Assembly (NCBI GenBank): GCA_903851385.1
Contig: CAINOC010000091.1
Coordinates: 1-64,000, forward strand
DNA length: 64,000 nucleotides
Direction of reading: 5' to 3'
Origin: an uncultured Chlorobiaceae bacterium
GTDB lineage: Bacteria; Bacteroidota; Chlorobiia; Chlorobiales; Chlorobiaceae
The position numbers and the translations under genes were made by a program. Shown piece by piece: positions 58,209-64,000 of this stretch. Under the pieces are notes generated by a model. The model worked only from the letters and a program-made list of their open reading frames with translations, had not been told where the DNA came from and did no database searches. Position 1 is the first letter of the stretch. Every line of letters begins with the position of its first letter.

Positions 58209-59008
58209 TTCAGGGTTTTCCAGAATTCACCGGCAAGCCGGGCGCTCTCTTCGGGGGTTCTGGAGGCTGCAATATGCTGGAGAAGGGCCGTACCGATAAC
58301 TGCTCCATCGGCCAGAGTCCACATATGTTCAACGCGCTCCCGGTCTTTGATGCCGAAGCCTACAACAATTTTTTTTCTTGCATGCTTGCGTACCCTTTTC
58401 AGATACTCATCGACAGCCGCCCCAGTTGAGGCATCAGAAAGCTTGGCAGTCCCGGTCGTCGCGTTAACGGCAATGCAGTAGGAAAAATCCGTCGAAAGAG
58501 AATCAATAAGCTCTATCCTTTCGGGAGGCGTTACCGGTGAAATAAGAAACACAACACTGAGACCGAAGCCTTTGGCTCGCTCAAGAAAATCTGCTGCCTC
58601 CTCGGGCGGAAGATCAGGGATAAGCAGACCGTCTACACCTGCCTCCACGGCATCATGAAGAAAACAATCTACACCATAGGCAATCATTGGATTGCAGTAG
58701 CCCATGAGAATGATGGGAGTGACAATTTTCATGCACCCTATACCCCGTCGCGCCTTCCGGACTAACGCAAATAAATGCCGCATGGTAACACCGTTGCGGA
58801 TTGCGGTATGAGCGGCATCCTGAATCACCGGACCATCCCCGATAGGGTCTGAATAAGGCATACCAAGTTCAATGATATCGGCGCCGCTCTCCTGAAGCGC
58901 TTCAAGCACAGGAAGCGTTGACTCGACAACAGGAAACTCCGGCATGTAGTAGGCAATCAGCAGTTTTTTATCCTGCTGCAAAAGAGTGGAAATTCTATTA
59001 TGCATCAT
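58205..59008 (-). CDS. trpA: Tryptophan synthase alpha subunit
   Basis: TrpA (267 residues) releases indole from indole-3-glycerol phosphate and passes it to TrpB. The catalytic residues are Glu47 (IIELGMPYSDP) and Asp58 (IGDGP), and LIPDLPPEE and VGFGIKDRE are also present. No trpB is adjacent; it is paired with a GT2 gene downstream. ATG 59008 or 59005 could be the start. Confidence 0.94.
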   Translation of the reverse strand: MMHNRISTLLQQDKKLLIAYYMPEFPVVESTLPVLEALQESGADIIELGMPYSDPIGDGPVIQDAAHTAIRNGVTMRHLFALVRKARRGIGCMKIVTPIILMGYCNPMIAYGVDCFLHDAVEAGVDGLLIPDLPPEEAADFLERAKGFGLSVVFLISPVTPPERIELIDSLSTDFSYCIAVNATTGTAKLSDASTGAAVDEYLKRVRKHARKKIVVGFGIKDRERVEHMWTLADGAVIGTALLQHIAASRTPEESARLAGEFWKTLK

Positions 59009-59022
59009 AGTATGGCGGATAA

Positions 59023-59712
59023 TCAGCGCAAAAGTTGAGGAATAACAAAAATATCGAGCATCATGGAAAGCATGGTAATCATGTGTACAAGAACGCTACC
59101 CCAAAGATTACGGGTTTTAAGTACAAGATAACCACCAAAAATACCTATCGGAAACGCCATCATTGCCATCAGGGCACGCTCTTTCATACCGACAGGGGCA
59201 ACAGCAAAATGGTTGATTGCATAAAATATCGTTGTCAGAAACACCGTTAAATGCTTGTTGAACCCCCGTTCAATCATGGCGGAAAACATGATACCGCGCC
59301 AAAGAAATTCCTCGGCTAAAACAAGAACAGGGAAAAAATAGAGCAACGAACGATTGACAAGTATAAACTGCATCCCAGACATTGGAGCACCACCGTTCTT
59401 ATAGTAGATCACCGTATTCATGACATCCATGCTGAAAAGCAGAACACCGGCAATACCTCCCCACAGAAGAGACTTCCGTAAGTCTCCACCCGCCAGATAC
59501 ATTTCCTCCCATTCACCAGTTGTTTTACCCCGATAAAGCACAAGACCGATAGAGCCGAGAACATAAAGAACGAGCGCAGGCCATTCCTGGAGCACTGTAA
59601 AATGACCGGCAAGACCAACAATCCAGATCAAGGCCATAAGGCCGAATGAAAGGGTAAATCTTGCTGACAGGGACTCTGAACCAGATGATGCAGAAGCTTT
59701 AACTGATTTCAT
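59023..59712 (-). CDS. CPBP-family (CAAX-type) intramembrane metalloprotease
   Basis: A 229-residue membrane protein with about six hydrophobic segments. The active-site motifs EEFLWRG (EExxxR) and HFAVA lie in the C-terminal half. Members process or modify membrane proteins and some protect against bacteriocins; the substrate here is not known. It precedes trpA by 14 bases on the same strand. Confidence 0.8.
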   Translation of the reverse strand: MKSVKASASSGSESLSARFTLSFGLMALIWIVGLAGHFTVLQEWPALVLYVLGSIGLVLYRGKTTGEWEEMYLAGGDLRKSLLWGGIAGVLLFSMDVMNTVIYYKNGGAPMSGMQFILVNRSLLYFFPVLVLAEEFLWRGIMFSAMIERGFNKHLTVFLTTIFYAINHFAVAPVGMKERALMAMMAFPIGIFGGYLVLKTRNLWGSVLVHMITMLSMMLDIFVIPQLLR

Positions 59713-59736
59713 GACTGCACTTATTTATGGATGATG

Positions 59737-59791
59737 ACTGAGAGATCTCTCACATGCGTTCGAGATGACTGGGTCTGACGTTCGAGATGAC
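59737..59791. repeat. Short interspersed repeat, copy B
   Basis: CTGAGAGATCTCTCAC then GCGTTCGAGATGACTGG, followed by a second GACGTTCGAGATGACAAGG. The CGTTCGAGATGAC unit is therefore directly repeated. The first part matches the stretch at 31407-31440. Confidence 0.5.
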
Positions 59792-59821
59792 AAGGTTGCA
59801 TGAGGCATCTTACCTGCGAGT

Positions 59822-60502
59822 CTAAATATACTCAGGACGATTTTCATATTCAATTGGATCGCGCACACCAACAAGCTCAAATGCTCTGAGCCTGCGGGCA
59901 CAGCTGTCGCAAATGCCACATGCTTTTCCCTCGCTTTTATAGCAAGACCAGCTGAACCCGAAAGGGACATTTAGCTCCATTCCTTTAAGGACAATGTCGG
60001 ATTTCTGCATCTCAATGAGGGGTGTCAGGATCTCGATGTTTGTCTCTGGCTTTGTGCCGAGTGCTATAACCGTATTAAAAGCGTTATAAAACACCTTACG
60101 GCAGTCGGGATAGCCGGAAGAGTCCTCTTCGACCGCTCCGATAAATATTTTGTCAGCGCCAATGACTTCTGACCAGCTCACAGCCATAGAAAGAAAACCG
60201 GCATTGCGGAATGGAACATAACTGGTTGGAATCGATGAATCCTGAAAGTCTGCCCCGCTCACCGGCATTGAATAATCTGTCAGCGAGGAGCCGCCAATCT
60301 CTGCCAGAAAGTCGGCATTAACTTCGAGGCGAGACTCTATATTGAAGTGGGAACAAATAGAGCGGAACGATGCCAGCTCTTTCTGCCATGTACGCTGGCC
60401 ATAATTGACATGCATGGCCGCCAATTCGAAGCCTCTCTCATGAGCTATCGCAGTGGTTACAAGACTGTCCATTCCTCCACTGACAAGAACTACGGCTTTC
60501 AT
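59822..60502 (-). CDS. queC: 7-cyano-7-deazaguanine synthase
   Basis: QueC (226 residues) makes preQ0 from 7-carboxy-7-deazaguanine with ATP and ammonia in queuosine synthesis. The PP-loop SGGMDSLVT (8-16), MHVNYGQR and the zinc-binding [18 protein letters not shown] cluster are visible. queA at 44464 completes a later step. The gene lies 320 bases upstream of the groEL terminator, on the same strand. Confidence 0.94.
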   Translation of the reverse strand: MKAVVLVSGGMDSLVTTAIAHERGFELAAMHVNYGQRTWQKELASFRSICSHFNIESRLEVNADFLAEIGGSSLTDYSMPVSGADFQDSSIPTSYVPFRNAGFLSMAVSWSEVIGADKIFIGAVEEDSSGYPDCRKVFYNAFNTVIALGTKPETNIEILTPLIEMQKSDIVLKGMELNVPFGFSWSCYKSEGKACGICDSCARRLRAFELVGVRDPIEYENRPEYI

Positions 60503-60547
60503 AGTTTATAGATAAGGGATTGATGGAAAAAATTTCTGAAAGGTAAC

Positions 60548-60578
60548 AAAAAAAAAGCCAGCCCGAAGGCTGGCTTTT
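60548..60578 (-). terminator. groESL operon terminator
   Basis: On the minus strand an 8-bp perfect stem AGCCAGCC/GGCTGGCT closes a TTCG tetraloop and is followed by a long T-run. The flanking As and Ts lengthen the stem. It is 24 bases after the groEL stop. Confidence 0.93.
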
Positions 60579-60601
60579 AAAAAATAGAACCGGGCACAGG
60601 C

Positions 60602-62245
60602 TTAATACATGCCGCCCATTCCACCCATTCCGCCCGGAGGCATTGCAGGCATGTCTGATTTTTCTTCCTTGATGTCGGTAATAGCAGCTTCTGTGGTCAG
60701 AAGAATGCTGGCAACTGATGCCGCGTTCTCAAGAGCACTTCTGGTTACCTTGGTAGGATCAACCACACCGGCTTCAACAAGGTTTTCGTACTTTTCAGTT
60801 CTGGCATTGAAACCAAAATCGCCAGTTCCTTCCTTAACCTTCTCAAGAACAACAGCACCATCAGTGGTACCGGTGTTTGCCACAATCTGGCGGAGAGGCT
60901 CTTCAAGAGCACGACGGATAATTTCAATACCGGTTTTCTGATCTTCATTGTCTGCAACAGCTCTATCCAGACCTTTGATAGCACGGATAAGAGCAACACC
61001 GCCACCGACAACGATACCTTCCTGAACTGCAGCGCGGGTTGCATGCAGAGCATCTTCAACACGAGCTTTCTTCTCTTTCATCTCAACTTCAGTTGAAGCG
61101 CCGATGTTAAGAACAGCTACACCGCCTGAAAGTTTTGCAAGACGTTCCTGCAATTTTTCAGTATCGTAATCAGAGGTTGATTTTTCAATCTGTCCCTTGA
61201 TCTCGTTGATGCGTGCCTTGATCTCCTCAGCGGTTCCTTTACCTTCAACAATGATAGTGTTGTCCTTGTCGACGGTAACGCGACCAGCCTGGCCGAGGTA
61301 TGAAATTGTTGCGTTTTCAAGCTTGTAGCCCTTCTCTTCGGAAATAACAGTACCACCGGTAAGAATAGCAATATCCTCAAGCATGGCCTTGCGGCGATCG
61401 CCAAAGCCAGGAGCCTTGACTGCACATACTTTCAGAGTACCTCTCAGCTTGTTGACTACAATCGTTGCAAGAGCTTCGCCTTCAATGTCCTCAGAAATAA
61501 TGATCAGGGGACGGCCAGTCTGTGCAGATTTTTCGAGAATAGGAAGAAGCTCCTTCATGTTGCTGATCTTTTTGTCATAAATAAGAATCAGCGGATCTTC
61601 GAGCTCAGCATCCATTGTTTCAGGATTGGTGACGAAGTAAGGTGAAAGGTAACCACGGTCAAACTGCATACCTTCAACAACCTTAAGCTCGGTATCCATA
61701 CCTTTTGCTTCTTCAACAGTGATAACACCGTCTTTGCCGACCTTGTCCATCGCTTCGGCAATCAGTTCGCCGATTTCAGGATCGTTGTTGGCGGAAATAG
61801 TACCAACCTGAGCGATCTCCTTTTTACCGGTAATATTGCGACTGATGTTTCTCAGCTCCTGAACCACCTCTTTTACAGCGCGGTCAATACCTCTTTTCAG
61901 GTCAATCGGACGTGCACCAGCAGTAACGTTCTTCAGACCTTCACGATAGATGGCCTGAGCAAGTACAGTAGCTGTGGTTGTACCGTCACCGGCGACATCG
62001 CTGGTTTTCGATGCAACTTCACGAACCATCTGGGCTCCCATGTTCTCAAAAGGATCAGAAAGTTCGATCTCTTTTGCAACGGTAACACCGTCTTTGGTTG
62101 AAGTTGGAGCGCCAAATTTTTTATCGATCAGTACATTACGTCCGGCAGGTCCGAGGGTAACTTTCACAGCATTTGCCAATTTGTCAACGCCAACTTTAAG
62201 TTTGGCCCTGGCTTCAGCATCAAAAAGAATATCTTTAGCAGTCAT
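60602..62245 (-). CDS. groEL: Chaperonin GroEL (Cpn60)
   Basis: A 547-residue ATP-driven folding chaperonin. Typical stretches are [13 protein letters not shown], the ATP site [11 protein letters not shown] and [14 protein letters not shown], and the C-terminal GGMGGMGGM tail. It follows groES by 48 bases and the operon is controlled by the CIRCE element upstream. A Cpn10-like protein at 24240 is a possible extra partner. Confidence 0.97.
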   Translation of the reverse strand: MTAKDILFDAEARAKLKVGVDKLANAVKVTLGPAGRNVLIDKKFGAPTSTKDGVTVAKEIELSDPFENMGAQMVREVASKTSDVAGDGTTTATVLAQAIYREGLKNVTAGARPIDLKRGIDRAVKEVVQELRNISRNITGKKEIAQVGTISANNDPEIGELIAEAMDKVGKDGVITVEEAKGMDTELKVVEGMQFDRGYLSPYFVTNPETMDAELEDPLILIYDKKISNMKELLPILEKSAQTGRPLIIISEDIEGEALATIVVNKLRGTLKVCAVKAPGFGDRRKAMLEDIAILTGGTVISEEKGYKLENATISYLGQAGRVTVDKDNTIIVEGKGTAEEIKARINEIKGQIEKSTSDYDTEKLQERLAKLSGGVAVLNIGASTEVEMKEKKARVEDALHATRAAVQEGIVVGGGVALIRAIKGLDRAVADNEDQKTGIEIIRRALEEPLRQIVANTGTTDGAVVLEKVKEGTGDFGFNARTEKYENLVEAGVVDPTKVTRSALENAASVASILLTTEAAITDIKEEKSDMPAMPPGGMGGMGGMY

Positions 62246-62293
62246 TGTAACAGATTCCTCCTGTTAGTTTTTTTTGAAAATTTTAGGAACGGA

Positions 62294-62581
62294 TCAGCCG
62301 AGAATAGCAAAAATGTCAGACTCGCGCATGATGAGATAATCCTCACCTTCCACACTGACTTCGGTGCCTGAATATTTGCCATACAGCACTTTCTGACCTA
62401 CTTTTACCTCAATTTGAAGCAGTTGGCCATTGTCAGCAATCTTGCCTGCTCCTACTGCGACGACTTCACCATACTGCGGTTTTTCTTTCCCGGTATCGGG
62501 AATATAAAGGCCGCCTTTGGTTTTTTCCTCTGCCGGTGCAGGTTTAACAATAACTCGATCAGCTAAGGGTTTCAAGTTCAT
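62294..62581 (-). CDS. groES: Co-chaperonin GroES (Cpn10)
   Basis: A 95-residue co-chaperonin with [12 protein letters not shown] at the start, the mobile loop TKGGLYIPD and the closing DILAIL-like SDIFAILG. It is the first gene of the groESL operon, about 70 bases downstream of CIRCE. Confidence 0.96.
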   Translation of the reverse strand: MNLKPLADRVIVKPAPAEEKTKGGLYIPDTGKEKPQYGEVVAVGAGKIADNGQLLQIEVKVGQKVLYGKYSGTEVSVEGEDYLIMRESDIFAILG

Positions 62582-62651
62582 TGTCTTCTCTTGTTTGGGT
62601 TTTAGATTAATAGTAAAATACTATCGACTTGTAAATTGATTTGTCCGGGTT

Positions 62652-62678
62652 TTAGCACTCAAGCACTTCGAGTGCTAA
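62652..62678 (-). promoter_or_regulatory. CIRCE element (HrcA operator)
   Basis: A perfect TTAGCACTC-N9-GAGTGCTAA inverted repeat lies upstream of groES, so the operon is expected to be repressed by HrcA and induced by heat. hrcA is not in the window. Confidence 0.96.
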
Positions 62679-62764
62679 AAGAACACTTAATAATAAAAAA
62701 AATATTGCCCCTTCCAAAAGTTTCTTTATTTGAGGAAGTACATTTTTCACTCTTGGAGAGCGAT

Positions 62765-63076
62765 ATGCCTATGCCCGCAGAAGGAAATAAAACAATAGAT
62801 CACGCACTCTATTACACAATTGGTAAAGTCACAATGGAAAAGCTGACAAGTAGCCTCTCAAAGATGCAGGATGATACGGCTACTGCCGAAGACCGGCAGC
62901 TCGCTGCCCTGTTGCAGGAAATCGCAGCACTTGCCAAAAACCGTATGTCGGTAGCAGCAAATGAAACCGAATTCAGTAAAGGAAACCCGGTTTGGGTGGA
63001 ACGCACAGCGCAGTCGCACTTTCCACATATCCGTCTGCATGGCGGTGCGCTTGAAGATGATCCGATTAACGGCTGA
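62765..63076 (+). CDS. Small hypothetical protein
   Basis: A 103-residue protein that I do not recognise. It is mostly helical (IDHALYYTIGKVTMEKLTSSLSK) with EDRQLAALLQEIAALAKNRM in the middle and no signal or membrane segment. ATG 62765 has GGAGAG upstream. It is divergent from groES across the CIRCE region, and convergent with uvrA, ending 16 bases away. Because the CIRCE lies between the two starts, heat control of this gene is conceivable but not shown. Confidence 0.6.
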   Translation: MPMPAEGNKTIDHALYYTIGKVTMEKLTSSLSKMQDDTATAEDRQLAALLQEIAALAKNRMSVAANETEFSKGNPVWVERTAQSHFPHIRLHGGALEDDPING

Positions 63077-63092
63077 GTATAGAAAAGCCTGT

Positions 63093-64000
63093 TCAACGTT
63101 CAAGGGATGGTTTGAGATAGCGACCTGTAAGAGAGTGATCCATTGCCGCAATTTCTTCAGGAGTCCCTTCCGCAACAATAGTGCCGCCTTTATCACCTGC
63201 ACCAGGCCCAAGATCGATAATCCAGTCTGCCTGCGTGATAATATCCGGATTGTGTTCAATGATGACCAGAGTGTTCTTCTGCTCAAGGAGTTTTTCAAAA
63301 CAAAGGATCAACTTGTTAATATCTTCGAAATGAAGACCCGTTGTAGGCTCATCAAAAATAAAGAGCGTATGTTCCAGATCGGCTCTGGCAATGAAACTTG
63401 CAAGTTTGAGGCGCTGTGCCTCCCCTCCCGAAAGAGTACTTGAGGACTGACCTAACCTGATATAACCAAGCCCTACCTCGTCGAGCACCATCAGTTTTTT
63501 TGCAATCCCCTTCTCGTTGCGGAAAAATACAATAGCCTCTTCGACAGTAATATTCAGAACCTCGGCAATGGAAAGTCCCTGGTACTTCACCTCAAGGGTA
63601 TCGGGCTTGTAACGCAGACCCCGGCAATCTTCACACACAGCTTCGATATCTGCCAGAAACTGCATTTCGATGTGAACACTGCCCTCTCCGGCACAGGTTT
63701 CACAGCGACCCCCCGGAATGTTGAAAGAAAAATAGCCGGCCTTCAAGCCCCGTTGTTTTGCATCCTTTGTCTGCGAAAAAAGAGTACGGATATCATCGAA
63801 TATCTTGAGGTAGGTTACAGGATTGCTGCGACTCGATTTTCCAATGGGTGATTGATCAACATGCTCAACTTTATCCACAAGCCATGTTCCTGAAATTGAA
63901 CGATGCGTGCCAACCTTCTCCTTCAAGCCGACTTTTTCCTTCAGAATCCCCTTGTTGAGAATATCGTTGACCAAGGTTGACTTGCCGGAGCCACTCACAC
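63093..64000 (-). CDS. uvrA: Excinuclease ABC subunit A, C-terminal part (truncated by window edge)
   Basis: UvrA recognises DNA damage and loads UvrB. The visible 302 residues contain the second Walker A (SGSGKSTL), the second zinc module (GRCETCAGEG...CEDCRG), signature LSGGEAQRLKLAS, Walker B FIFDEPTTGLHFED and IIEHNPDII. The stop is at 63093; the 5' part lies beyond base 64000. The LASFIARADLEHTLFIF stretch differs from common UvrA1 and might suggest a paralogue. Confidence 0.92.
   Translation of the reverse strand, partial: VSGSGKSTLVNDILNKGILKEKVGLKEKVGTHRSISGTWLVDKVEHVDQSPIGKSSRSNPVTYLKIFDDIRTLFSQTKDAKQRGLKAGYFSFNIPGGRCETCAGEGSVHIEMQFLADIEAVCEDCRGLRYKPDTLEVKYQGLSIAEVLNITVEEAIVFFRNEKGIAKKLMVLDEVGLGYIRLGQSSSTLSGGEAQRLKLASFIARADLEHTLFIFDEPTTGLHFEDINKLILCFEKLLEQKNTLVIIEHNPDIITQADWIIDLGPGAGDKGGTIVAEGTPEEIAAMDHSLTGRYLKPSLER

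Noticed and set aside
60609-60941. Plus-strand frame opposite groEL
   Set aside because: Shadow of the GroEL coding sequence.

Overview
The window looks like chromosomal DNA of a green sulfur bacterium (Chlorobiales, close to Chlorobium/Pelodictyon). This is an inference from gene content: a BshA-type bacillithiol glycosyltransferase, a pyruvoyl-dependent arginine decarboxylase, a B12-dependent ribonucleotide reductase, a DUF4293 protein, a de novo NAD pathway split over several loci, and a CIRCE-controlled groESL operon. No photosynthesis gene lies inside the window.

Layout. 1-1042: the end of an IS3-family element abutting a tandem-receiver remnant of a hybrid sensor kinase. 1114-4403: cysK, a DUF4293 membrane protein, pdxA and an ftsE-like ATPase, closed by a terminator. 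4493-14656: an accessory island with a four-gene Wadjet (JetABCD) anti-plasmid system whose jetA carries an in-frame TGA, a CcbP-like calcium-binding protein, an unknown gene, a hipBA toxin-antitoxin pair with three evenly spaced operators, a MITE-like repeat and a DUF6398 gene. 14699-18620: nrdJ preceded by a cobalamin riboswitch. 18813-24629: a leftward run of pepD, a FabH-like synthase, a pentapeptide membrane protein, an S1/P1-like secreted enzyme, nadA and a stand-alone Cpn10.

24885-31294: the cell-shape genes mreC, mreD and mrdA (PBP2), an FAD-linked oxidase and a PAS-PAS-HD-GYP protein. 31672-40225: smpB, tyrS, arginine decarboxylase, nadB, then leftward nadE/YIP1/envC-like and rightward murA. 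40305-41151: four tRNA genes (Ile-CAT, Glu-CTC, Arg-ACG, Gln-CTG) interrupted by the second MITE copy. 41272-49205: an Ala/Pro-repeat lipoprotein, acnB, queA-hisD, mreB and bshA. 49206-51616: a gene-poor stretch with a PEP-CTERM protein, strong palindromes, IS-end remnants and a radC fragment. 51674-64000: a CDF metal transporter with a HAD enzyme, DUF2461, two SRPBCC proteins around a reductase, a GT2, trpA, a CPBP protease, queC, groEL/groES and the 3' part of uvrA.

The points most worth follow-up are the in-frame stop in jetA of an otherwise intact Wadjet operon, the B12 riboswitch in front of a B12-dependent reductase (the reverse of the usual logic), the 27-bp-phased operator triplet of hipBA, the MITE family with inverted ends, and the 22-bp perfect palindrome overlapping a -10 box before the CDF gene. 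The main genes are of familiar families; no clearly new multi-gene system was recognised.
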